Position numbers and translations under genes: made by a program. The notes under the pieces are model-generated. The model was not told where the DNA came from. It did no database searches and saw nothing but the letters and a program-made list of their open reading frames with translations. This document shows, in pieces, positions 27,238-35,949 of a DNA stretch of 63,719 bases (position 1 is the stretch's first letter; each line of letters begins with the position of its first letter). This DNA is from Candidatus Edwardsbacteria bacterium (GTDB lineage Bacteria; Edwardsbacteria; AC1; EtOH8): NCBI GenBank assembly GCA_018821925.1, contig JAHJLF010000039.1, positions 1 to 63,719 of the forward strand, in the 5' to 3' direction.

Positions 27238-27698
27238 AAAATATCCCAATCCATCGGGAACCCGCCAACCGGGATCATTTTGAATTCCCTTTCCTCCGGT
27301 GATCTGATGGTGATGAAAATATCCAATCTGTCTTGGGGAAGCTGGCTTCCGGCGTTCTCCGGCCATTCTATCAGCACCAGACCGTCCCCGTAAAGATATT
27401 CTTCATACCCGATGTTCAGCAATTCATCGGGCGATTTCAATCGGTACAGATCGAAATGATAGATGGGATGCCTGGCGGTATACTCATTGAGCAGGGTAAA
27501 ACTGGGACTGACCACCGGCTCCTGCACGCCCCAACCCCGGCAGATGCCCTGGGCCAGGCAGGTCTTGCCCGAACCCAGATTGCCGAAAAGGCAGACCACC
27601 TGTCCGGGCTTTAACTGGGCCGAAAGCTTCTGCCCGAAGGCTTTGGTATCTTCGGGAGAAGAAGTTGTTATATGTGAAGGATTGCTTATATCTGCCAT
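27234..27698 (-). CDS. tsaE: tRNA t6A biosynthesis ATPase TsaE
   Basis: 154 residues. The P-loop is FGNLGSGKTCLAQGICRGWG, followed by SPSFTLLNEY, YHFDLYRLKSPDELLNIGYEEYL and LIEWPEN, all typical of TsaE. It energises the TsaBD complex. It is the first gene of the minus-strand tsaE-tsaB-rimI run. No clear Shine-Dalgarno precedes its ATG. Confidence 0.92.
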   Translation of the reverse strand: MADISNPSHITTSSPEDTKAFGQKLSAQLKPGQVVCLFGNLGSGKTCLAQGICRGWGVQEPVVSPSFTLLNEYTARHPIYHFDLYRLKSPDELLNIGYEEYLYGDGLVLIEWPENAGSQLPQDRLDIFITIRSPEEREFKMIPVGGFPMDWDIL

Positions 27699-27799
27699 AT
27701 TTTACAAATCAGATTGTACTATCCTGGATTCCCGATCCCCATTTTCATGAGGACAAGTTTCTCGGGAATGTCATATGGTTTTATAGGTTTAGTTAATCT

Positions 27800-29359
27800 T
27801 TATTTCGGCTTCATTACCGCCACCGGCAGGATCATCTCTTCCATGGAGATCCCGCCGTGCTGGAAGGTTCCCTCGTACCGCTTGCGGTATTCCTCGTATT
27901 TGGTCGGGTACACTAAGTAGAAATCCTCCTTGGCGATCAGGTACTGCATCCCCTTGTATTCCTCCGGCAGAAGATAATCCGCCGGGTTCTTTATCCACAA
28001 CACCTGGCGGGGATCCCCGGAGATGTTGTTGCCGGACTTGTAACGCAGGTTGGAGGTGGTGTTCTGCCCGGCCTTGATCTCGCTCCCCCGCCGCCCCTGG
28101 ATGGAGCCGTGGTCGGTGGTTATGATCACCTCCCGCTTCTGGTGGGCGGCCATCTGCAGGATATGGAAGATGTCGGAATTGGCGAACCAGGTCAGGGTCA
28201 GAGAACGGAAGGCCTTCTCGTCCGGGGTTATCTCCTGCAATACCTGGGAGTCGGCCCGGGAATGCACCAGAATGTCCATGAAGTTCACCACCAGGCTGAT
28301 CAACGGAACGTTCTGGTAGGAGCCAAAGTTCTTGCGCACCTCCCGGCTCTCATCAATGTTGAATATCTTGATATAGCGGGGATCGGGCGAGGTTTTGCAC
28401 TTGAGCCGGGCCAGATTGATATCCATCAGCTGATGTTCGTAACGGTTGCGGCTGGCCTCGTTGGCCGTATCGCTTTTCTCCCAGTACTGGGGGTAACTCC
28501 TGGCTATCTGCGACGGGAAAAGTCCGCTGAATATGGCGTTGCGGGAATAAGGCGTGGCGGTGGGCAGCACCGAATAATAATAATCGGTGTGGATGTCGAA
28601 ATAATTCTTGATCACCGGCTCGATGGTCATCCACTGGTCCAGCCTCATGCAGTCCAAAATAAGAAACAGACATTTTTTGCCGGCTTTGGCCGGAGGTACC
28701 ACGTAGCGCTCCACGATGTCTGTGGACAGCAGGGGCCGCGACTGGCCATGCAGCCAGCCGGGGTAGTTGTCCTCCACAAAACGGGAGAACTCCAGATCGG
28801 CCTCCCGAAGAGTGCCCTCATGGCTGGCATGAAGGCCGTCGTCCCGCAGCTGGGAGAGTCGCATGTCCCATTCTATCAGATTGCGGTAATGGCGGCACCA
28901 TTCCTGCCAGTCCAATGTGCGGTAGTCGAAGTTGCGCAGATCCTGTGAGGCCTGGACGTACTCCCGGACTGTCTGCTCCTCCACCAGCTTGCGGCCGTCC
29001 AGCACCCGGCGACAGGAGGCCAGCACCTGGGCCGGATTCAGGGGCTTCAGCAAAAAGTCGTCTATTCTCTGACCCAGGGCCTGCTCCACCAGTTCCTCCC
29101 GCTCGCTCTTGGTGGCCATGATCACCGGCAGGTCGGGATTTATCTGTTTAAGACGCGACAGGGTCTCCAGCCCGTCCATGCCGGGCATCATCTCATCCAG
29201 CAGCACCAGGTCAAAGGAGGAAGTCCCGATCTTTTTTACCGCCTCCTCCCCGGAGGCGGCCGGGGTCACCTTGTAATTTTTTCCCTCCAAAAAAATGATC
29301 TGCGATTTAAGCAGATCAATCTCGTCATCGACCCACAGTATCCTGTAGCCCTCATCCAT
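27800..29359 (-). CDS. Response regulator with PglZ alkaline-phosphatase-like domain (PorX-like)
   Basis: 519 residues. A receiver domain occupies 1-125 with acidic VDDE (11-13), phospho-acceptor Asp55 in LVLLDEMMPGMDG and Lys in LLKPLNP. After a helical linker, the PglZ domain (about 200-519) shows CLFLILDCMRLDQW, ATPYSRNAIFSGLFPSQIA and the metal-site-like IITTDHGSIQGRRGSE. The same layout is found in PorX, the regulator of type IX secretion in Bacteroidetes, and in many FCB genomes lacking that system. No T9SS gene is visible here. A sensor kinase gene lies 520 bases upstream on the same strand. Confidence 0.88.
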   Translation of the reverse strand: MDEGYRILWVDDEIDLLKSQIIFLEGKNYKVTPAASGEEAVKKIGTSSFDLVLLDEMMPGMDGLETLSRLKQINPDLPVIMATKSEREELVEQALGQRIDDFLLKPLNPAQVLASCRRVLDGRKLVEEQTVREYVQASQDLRNFDYRTLDWQEWCRHYRNLIEWDMRLSQLRDDGLHASHEGTLREADLEFSRFVEDNYPGWLHGQSRPLLSTDIVERYVVPPAKAGKKCLFLILDCMRLDQWMTIEPVIKNYFDIHTDYYYSVLPTATPYSRNAIFSGLFPSQIARSYPQYWEKSDTANEASRNRYEHQLMDINLARLKCKTSPDPRYIKIFNIDESREVRKNFGSYQNVPLISLVVNFMDILVHSRADSQVLQEITPDEKAFRSLTLTWFANSDIFHILQMAAHQKREVIITTDHGSIQGRRGSEIKAGQNTTSNLRYKSGNNISGDPRQVLWIKNPADYLLPEEYKGMQYLIAKEDFYLVYPTKYEEYRKRYEGTFQHGGISMEEMILPVAVMKPK

Positions 29360-29466
29360 AAAACACCTCTTCTTTAGATAACTTTGTAGTATGTAACACT
29401 TGCGGATAGTTACATAGCAAGGGAAGAAACCTATTTCTTAGAGTCTACGCATATTCTTTTTTCTCC

Positions 29467-29815
29467 GCTTTCTCTTTGAAGAGAAAGCTACAAAGAGAAC
29501 TTTCGCGCAGCGCTGCTCTGAAGACCTTGTTGCCAGCTGCCTGAATGTCTTGACCACGAAACAGAGCTGCAGCAGGCAAAACATTCTTAACGGCAGCTTT
29601 TGTCAAGCAGCATCGCTGAAGCGAACCGCGGTTACAAAACCCCCGTAAAGTGGCCGTTTCAGCGGACGGGGAAGACTACAGTGGCCGTGAAGAATTTTTT
29701 GCAGAGTGTATGCTTTATTTATCCCATCAAGAAATTTAGGCCACGGATATAGTTACCCATCCGGTAGCTGCTAGGCCGAGCTCTTTGGCTACTTTCTGGC
29801 GGTACAGAAAGTAGC
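29467..29815. repeat. Intergenic hairpin-ended element (element E1)
   Basis: The ~520-base gap between the sensor kinase and PglZ genes has no credible gene. It is bounded by a hairpin GCTTTCTC-N6-GAGAAAGC (29467-29488) and an 11-bp hairpin GCTACTTTCTG-N6-CAGAAAGTAGC (29788-29815). Its interior contains ATTCTTAACGGC (29583-29594) followed by an AGCAGC-containing stretch, which matches the interior of the element at 41759-42151. Confidence 0.55.
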
Positions 29816-29879
29816 ATTAAAAGAGAAGCAGATAACTGTGCAGGTGAAACTTAATATCAGTTCGATATTGCCCTAAAAA

Positions 29880-31142
29880 TCACTGGCCGTGCCTTTTGAG
29901 GGGCAGGGTTATCATAAAGGTTGATCCCTGTCCCGGACGGCTGTTGAGCAATTTGATCTTTCCCTGATGATAATCCTCTATGATCCGCCGGACCAGCGAA
30001 AGCCCCAGCCCCCAGCCCAGGGCCTTGGTGGTGAAGCCGGGGGAGAATATCTTTTTCTGGTGCCCCGGTTGTATCCCCCGCCCGTTGTCGCTGATGGTGA
30101 TCTCTATCTTTTTGGCGGAAACAGTGGTGCCTATGGATATCACCCCGTCGGGATCGTCAATGGCATCGATAGCGTTCTTGATCAGGTTCTCCACCGCCCA
30201 GGTGAACAGGTCCTGGTTCAGCAGGACCGCGGGATCATGGTCGTAGTTTTCCTCAAACCGGATATTCTTGCCCATATTAGCCACCCGATGGGTGAAATAC
30301 TCCACCGCCTGATGCAATAGCTGGTTAATATCGGCCTCGGCCAGTTTGGGAATGGAGCCCACCTGGTTGAAACGGTTGAGCACCTTCTCCAGATGGGCCA
30401 GGTCGTTCTCCATCTCGGGAATTATCTCCGGCGCGGCCTTGGTGCCGTCCTTGAGCAAGGTCAGCCAGCCCATCAGGGAGGAGATGGGGGTGCCCAGCTG
30501 GTGAGCCGCCTCGCGGGCCAGCCCCACCCACACCGCCCGCTCCTCGCCGGCCTTGATGGCCCGGAACCCTATGAATCCTATCCAGACGAACAGGGCGATC
30601 ATGCCGATCTGGATGAAGGGGATGTAGCCCAGCTCCTTCAATATCTGGGGATCCCCGTAATGGACGTAACCCACCACCGTGGAGTCGGAGTTAATCATCA
30701 TAGGAATGGGTTCGTTCTCATCATCCAATTTATGAATGGCGGTTTTTACCCCCAGCAGTGGATCGTCGGGCTTAAGAGAATCCCATTGTTGTATCTGCTC
30801 GGGGGTCATGGGGTAGGGCTCGATGCCTATGTTCTTCCAGGCCAGGGGGACGCCGTTCTTATCAGTCACCACCACCGGGAAGTTAATCTTCTGGATGATC
30901 TCCTCGAAGATGATGCCGGTCTCCGGCACGTCCCCCACCACCTCCGGCACCGCCGCCGTCATGCAAAAGCGGGCGAACACCCGGGACATGATCCGGGGCT
31001 CCTCCTCCAGCTTGCGGATCAGCAGGGTGGTGTAGATCAGAGAGACCAGCACCAGGCTGGCGGCCCCCACGAACAAGTAGGAACGCCAGATCCCGGTCCA
31101 TCTGGAATGCGGTTTTACAAAAGAGACCATAAATGATTTCAA
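29880..31142 (-). CDS. Membrane sensor histidine kinase
   Basis: 420 residues. Membrane helix 1 is at ~20-42 (YLFVGAASLVLVSLIYTTLL), a ~130-residue periplasmic sensor region follows (FPVVVTDKNGVPLAWKNI, PAS/Cache-like), and helix 2 (IPFIQIGMIALFVWIGFIGF) lies near 175-195. The phospho-acceptor His214 is in AREAAHQLGTPISSLMG, and the ATPase boxes are ENLIKNAIDAI (N), DNGRGI (G1) and GWGLGLSL (G2). Its nearest candidate partner is the PglZ response regulator, on the same strand but across a repeat element. Confidence 0.9.
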   Translation of the reverse strand: MKSFMVSFVKPHSRWTGIWRSYLFVGAASLVLVSLIYTTLLIRKLEEEPRIMSRVFARFCMTAAVPEVVGDVPETGIIFEEIIQKINFPVVVTDKNGVPLAWKNIGIEPYPMTPEQIQQWDSLKPDDPLLGVKTAIHKLDDENEPIPMMINSDSTVVGYVHYGDPQILKELGYIPFIQIGMIALFVWIGFIGFRAIKAGEERAVWVGLAREAAHQLGTPISSLMGWLTLLKDGTKAAPEIIPEMENDLAHLEKVLNRFNQVGSIPKLAEADINQLLHQAVEYFTHRVANMGKNIRFEENYDHDPAVLLNQDLFTWAVENLIKNAIDAIDDPDGVISIGTTVSAKKIEITISDNGRGIQPGHQKKIFSPGFTTKALGWGLGLSLVRRIIEDYHQGKIKLLNSRPGQGSTFMITLPLKRHGQ

Positions 31143-31208
31143 TTAATGAAATTTAATCCTAGGCACTAAATTCTAAACCCTAACAACTATCTATTTCAAA
31201 AGATCTTA

Positions 31209-34200
31209 TTAAATCCTGACCTGGTTCCGCCCTCCGGCCTTGGCCCGGTAAAGGGCCTTGTCCACCTTGTCTATTATCTCGTCCTTCTCGGAGCCGTCAT
31301 CCGGAAAACCGGAGACACCCAGGCTGATGGTCACCCGGCCGATGTTTTTCGCCCCCTCGGCCTCGAACCGGTTCTTCTCCACCGCCATCCGGATTCGCTC
31401 GGCCAGCAGCTGGGCCTCGGACTTTTTGGTCTCGGGCAGCACCAGCATGAATTCCTCGCCGCCGTAACGGGCCACCAGATCCACGTCGCGGGCCTGCTCC
31501 CTGAGCAGCCTGGCCACCTCTATCAGGACCTTGTCCCCCACCGGATGCCCCAAGGTATCGTTGATCTTCTTGAAATGGTCGATGTCCATCATTATCAGGG
31601 ACAAAGGATGATTGTACCTCCGGGCCCGATGGAGTTCCCGCTCAAAGAAGGACTGGAAGAAGCGGTGGTTGTTCAGGCCGGTCAGGCCGTCGGTGACCGC
31701 CAACTGCTCGGTCTCCTCGTACAGCCGGGCATTCTCCAGGGCCACCGCCACCTGGCTGGCCAGGGTGGTCAGCAATCGCAGGTCCACCTGGTCGAAGGCG
31801 TTGACGTTGTCGCTCTCCACGTTGAGCACCCCCACCACCTGCTGCTTGATCTTAAGCGGCACCGCCAGCTCCGAGCGGGTCTTGCCGTCGATGCTGACGT
31901 AATGCTGGCTCTGGGTGACGTCCTTGACCATGATCGGCTCGCCGGTGGCCGCCACCATTCCGGTGATACCCTCCCGGCCGATCTTCAGCCGCCGCCCCAT
32001 TTCCTTCAGGATATCACCATACCCCAGGCTGGCCTTGAAAACCAGTTCGTTGGCATTGCGGTCCACGATCATTATGGCGATCTTGTTGTAATGAAAGGTG
32101 TCACTCAGGATGCGGCAGACCTGGTCCAGCAGGACATCCAGCTTCAAGGTGGAGCTGACCGTGGTGCCCACGTCATGCAGCGCCGACAGCTCGATGATCC
32201 GGCGTTTGGCCTCTTCGTACAGCCTGACGTTATCCAGGGCTATCGCCACCTGGCTGGCCAGGGTGGTCAGCAGCCGCAGGTCGGACTCGGTAAAGGCGTC
32301 GGTCTTGTCATCCTCAATATTGAGCACCCCGATGGTCCTGCCCTCCCGCTTGATGGGCACCGCAATCTCCGAAAGCACCCGGGGATCGATGGCGCTGTAG
32401 CGCGGATCGTTGCGGACGTCGTTCACTACCTGGGGCTCCCCGTGCTCGGCCACCCAGCCCACCACGCTGTTGCCGCCCACGGTGAAGTAAAGCATATTAA
32501 GCTCCTCGCCGTAGCCGCACTGGGCCCCGATGAAGATGCTCTTGCTCTGCGGTTCCACCGTAAAGATGGCCACCTTCAGGTAATGCAGGGTATCCCGGAT
32601 GACCTCCACCACCTTTTCCAGCAGCTTTTCCCTCTCGATGGCCGAGGATATCACTATGCCGATGTCGTGCAGGGTGGAAAGTTCGCTGATACGGGCCTGG
32701 GCATCGTTGTACAGTGTGGCGTTGGCAATGGCCAGGGCCGCAGTGTTGGCAAAGGCCTCCAGCGAACGCACCTTCCGTTTGTCGGGGATCTTGCCGTCGG
32801 CAGGCTTGTCTATCTGGATGATGGCCAGTAGTTTCTTCTCCTTGGAATACAGGGGCACTATCAGCAGGTTGCCGGGCTGCCAATCCTCACCCTTGCCTTC
32901 TTTATCGGGCCGAGGGCTGTCCCCGTTGCCATCATCTTTGCCAAAAGGCAGAAAGTAGGAATTGCCTATCCTATATTCAGGTTTCATCAGGTTCAGGTAT
33001 TGCTCCAGGCTGGAATGCACCTGCCGGATGCTTTCAAATTCCTCAGGGCTGAAACCGGAGGCCGCCTTATGGGTAAGCAATTGGCCGCCGCCCTCAACCA
33101 GACTGATCAGAACCGCCTCGAAGCCCAGGCTACTGCGAATGCCCTCCACGATCACCGACAGGATCTCCTCCAGTTTGAGCGAAGAAAGGATGGTGCTGGA
33201 CAGATACTGCAGAGTGGACAGCTCGGTGTTGACCTCTATCTGCCGTTTTAAGGCCAGGTTCAGCCGGCTGTTGGTGTCGGCCAGCTTGTTTTCGCTGTTC
33301 TTTATCTCGGAGAACAGGGCCGCATTCTTCCAGGCCACTGCGGCCTGGTTGGTGAACAGCGAAGCCAGTTCAAATTCCCGGTCGGTAAAGCCCCGGAATA
33401 TTTCCCGCCCTATGACCAATACCGCCTCGGCCCGTTCCTGAACCATCAACGGAAGCACCAGCAACGACTCGGCCTCCGCGGTGGTGCCAGGCACCACCGC
33501 GGTCCTCTGGTCCTTATCGGTGTCTTTGATCATCTCGGACGCCCCGCTCCTGGCGATGGCCCCGGTCAGACCGGTGTCCACAGAGAAGGGCAGATCGGCC
33601 ATGATCTCCTCGGTGTTGGGGCCCCTGGCCAGAATGGGATAAAGCTGCCTTTTTTCCCAGTCAGCCCGGTAGATGGCCAGCCGTTCAAACGGGATCAGCT
33701 GTTCGATCTGGCCGGCGATCTGATCCAGCATCTGGTTGACATCCAGAGTCCCCAGCAGCAGGGAGCTGGTGTCCAGCAGGGCTTTTTGGGCCGTGATCCT
33801 GCCGTCCAGGGCGGCCACTAATTCGGCCCTTTCCATGGCCATGGCTACGGAATTGCCCAGGGTCAAAGCCAGCTCCATATCCTTGCGGACGAAACGGCGA
33901 TGGTTGCCGGAATAATTGTTGATGTTCAGCACCCCGATCACCCGGTTCTTGGCCATCAGGGGAACGGAGATCGTGGAGGCCAGTTTTTCCTCCTGCCCGG
34001 TCAATTTGAAACGCTTGTCCTGGCCCAGATCGTCGGTAAGCACCGGCTGCTGCTGCTCCGCCACCCAGCCGGCCAGCCCCTGCCCTATGGAGAAGGCCGT
34101 CTTGGCTATGGTTGCCGGGGACAATCCTTTGGAAGCCTTTATCCTCAGCTTTTGGTCATGCTGGTCCACCAGCATTATCGAGAGAGTGTCGGCGGTTATC

Positions 34201-35948
34201 ACCTGGGAGATGGTATCCATCCCCAATTTTAAGATCTCATTGGCATCGGTGAATGAGGTGATGGCCTGGCTGAACTGATACAAAATGGACAGCTGTTTCA
34301 GGCCCTCCACCATATCGTTGTATAATCCGACGTTGTCCAACACCAGGGCCGCCTGGAAGGCCAGGCCCTCGGCGGATTTGACGTCCCGATCGGTAAAATC
34401 GCCGCCGTCGATCTTATCGGCGGCATAGACCAGGCCGATGATCCGGTTTCTGGTCGACAGCGGAATGACGATCAGCTTGGTTATCTCGAAGATCTCGACA
34501 AATTTCTCCAGCACGTAAGGGTCTTGGGCTACCTCATTGCTGTAATACGGGCGGCCTTTCTCGAAAACAGAGGCGGCAATGCCCCCCTGGCTCAGTTTGA
34601 AGTGGAACTGCCCGGCCAGGGTCTCGATATTCCGATATTTTTCCCGCTGGGTCTTGGACAGCGGCTCGGAATAATGGATCGGCAGTTGGACCTCTATCTC
34701 GTCGCTCTCCTGGTTGTAAAGACTTATCAGGCATTTTTTCACCGACAGAGAGGAGGCCATCTTCTCCACTATCTTGCCGGTGACTGCCCCCAGATCGCTG
34801 CTGACCGTAAGGCTTTGCGAAATGCTGTTGATATCGGAAAGCTCCTGGATCCTCCTTTCGGCCAGCTCCTCCAACCGGATCTTGTTGATGGTCAGGGCGG
34901 CCTGCCCGGCAAAGTTCTCAAGCAGCTTGAGGTCATTTTCTCCGAAAGCGTTGACGGTGGGGCTTTCGATATCCAGCACCCCGATCACTTCATCCTTGTG
35001 CCATAATGGTATGGCCACCTCCGAACGACACTCTGGGACTCCCTCCAGATATCTCTTATCCTTTAAAACATCTGGTACATACAGGGTCTTCCCATGAAAC
35101 GCCACCCAGCCGCATATACCCTGTTGTCTTATCTTGATCTTCATCCCTATCTGTTTTTCAGGATACCCCACGGCCGCCTTGATGAAAAGATCTTGTCCTG
35201 TCTGGTCCTTCAACAGGATGGCGCAATTGGGATATCCCAATGAATTGCTGATGATCTCCAGAATGGTGTTCAAAACCTGTCCCAGGTTCTGCTGGCTTAC
35301 CGCGGCGCTGGTCACTTGGAAAAGGGTGGACAGCTCTTTGATGCTCTGCCTGGAGTCTCCAAGCATTTTAGCGTTGTATATGGCCCCGGCCGCCTGGTTA
35401 GCCAGGATTTCGGACAGCTTCAAAGTATCGCCGGTCAGGATATCGTGATGCTGGTCGTCCCAGATCATCAGTATGCCCAGGCAGACATTCCCGGCCAGCA
35501 GCGGCACTCCCAGCCAGGCCTTGGTGGCCGGAGCGGTGGTCTTTAGCCTTCTTTTCCGGCATTCTTCTCTATAGTCGTTGCTGAGTATCGGCTCCCTTTT
35601 TTCCCAGACATAGGTCGCCAACCCCTGCCCCAGAGGGAAGCTCACCGGTTTCGCTTTCCGGCCGTTCCGGTATTCAAAGATCACGGTGAATATTTTTTTC
35701 TCCGGCTCCGCCAGCGCCAGCAGCATGTTCCGGGGCCTGATGAACCTGATGATCCGACTGTATATCTCCTCAAAGACGCTGTCGGAATCGGCGTAGGTAG
35801 CGGCGGCCCGGCTGACCTCGACGATGGTGTCCAGCAGGATATCATCCCGGCCTATTCCGGAATTGCCCCTGTCGGCGGCGGCCTTGGGTACTTTACGCTG
35901 GGGGGTCTGTTTCCGCAAAGGTCGATTGCCGCTTTTTTTCGAGATCAT
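31209..35948 (-). CDS. Multi-GAF diguanylate cyclase (about eight GAF domains plus GGDEF)
   Basis: 1579 residues with no membrane segment. Roughly eight GAF domains run from residue ~35 to ~1400, each beginning with a helix like ELSTLFQVTSAAVS or ELSALHDVGTTVS and ending with an ALDNVRLYEE-type helix. The seventh and eighth share the exact string DLRLLTTLASQVA, indicating recent internal duplication. The C-terminal GGDEF domain has an intact active site (ARYGGEEF near 1490) and an RxxD product-inhibition site (RDVD) just before it. It should make c-di-GMP under control of small ligands. The gene starts two bases after the stop of the HD-GYP gene, so both are likely co-expressed. Confidence 0.9.
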   Translation of the reverse strand: MISKKSGNRPLRKQTPQRKVPKAAADRGNSGIGRDDILLDTIVEVSRAAATYADSDSVFEEIYSRIIRFIRPRNMLLALAEPEKKIFTVIFEYRNGRKAKPVSFPLGQGLATYVWEKREPILSNDYREECRKRRLKTTAPATKAWLGVPLLAGNVCLGILMIWDDQHHDILTGDTLKLSEILANQAAGAIYNAKMLGDSRQSIKELSTLFQVTSAAVSQQNLGQVLNTILEIISNSLGYPNCAILLKDQTGQDLFIKAAVGYPEKQIGMKIKIRQQGICGWVAFHGKTLYVPDVLKDKRYLEGVPECRSEVAIPLWHKDEVIGVLDIESPTVNAFGENDLKLLENFAGQAALTINKIRLEELAERRIQELSDINSISQSLTVSSDLGAVTGKIVEKMASSLSVKKCLISLYNQESDEIEVQLPIHYSEPLSKTQREKYRNIETLAGQFHFKLSQGGIAASVFEKGRPYYSNEVAQDPYVLEKFVEIFEITKLIVIPLSTRNRIIGLVYAADKIDGGDFTDRDVKSAEGLAFQAALVLDNVGLYNDMVEGLKQLSILYQFSQAITSFTDANEILKLGMDTISQVITADTLSIMLVDQHDQKLRIKASKGLSPATIAKTAFSIGQGLAGWVAEQQQPVLTDDLGQDKRFKLTGQEEKLASTISVPLMAKNRVIGVLNINNYSGNHRRFVRKDMELALTLGNSVAMAMERAELVAALDGRITAQKALLDTSSLLLGTLDVNQMLDQIAGQIEQLIPFERLAIYRADWEKRQLYPILARGPNTEEIMADLPFSVDTGLTGAIARSGASEMIKDTDKDQRTAVVPGTTAEAESLLVLPLMVQERAEAVLVIGREIFRGFTDREFELASLFTNQAAVAWKNAALFSEIKNSENKLADTNSRLNLALKRQIEVNTELSTLQYLSSTILSSLKLEEILSVIVEGIRSSLGFEAVLISLVEGGGQLLTHKAASGFSPEEFESIRQVHSSLEQYLNLMKPEYRIGNSYFLPFGKDDGNGDSPRPDKEGKGEDWQPGNLLIVPLYSKEKKLLAIIQIDKPADGKIPDKRKVRSLEAFANTAALAIANATLYNDAQARISELSTLHDIGIVISSAIEREKLLEKVVEVIRDTLHYLKVAIFTVEPQSKSIFIGAQCGYGEELNMLYFTVGGNSVVGWVAEHGEPQVVNDVRNDPRYSAIDPRVLSEIAVPIKREGRTIGVLNIEDDKTDAFTESDLRLLTTLASQVAIALDNVRLYEEAKRRIIELSALHDVGTTVSSTLKLDVLLDQVCRILSDTFHYNKIAIMIVDRNANELVFKASLGYGDILKEMGRRLKIGREGITGMVAATGEPIMVKDVTQSQHYVSIDGKTRSELAVPLKIKQQVVGVLNVESDNVNAFDQVDLRLLTTLASQVAVALENARLYEETEQLAVTDGLTGLNNHRFFQSFFERELHRARRYNHPLSLIMMDIDHFKKINDTLGHPVGDKVLIEVARLLREQARDVDLVARYGGEEFMLVLPETKKSEAQLLAERIRMAVEKNRFEAEGAKNIGRVTISLGVSGFPDDGSEKDEIIDKVDKALYRAKAGGRNQVRI

Positions 35949-35949
35949 T

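Noticed and set aside
31545-32831. A 428-codon open frame on the plus strand opposite the GAF/GGDEF gene
   Set aside because: It is antisense to conserved GAF domains, has no ribosome-binding site and no recognisable motif; GC-rich codons on the minus strand leave such open frames by chance.
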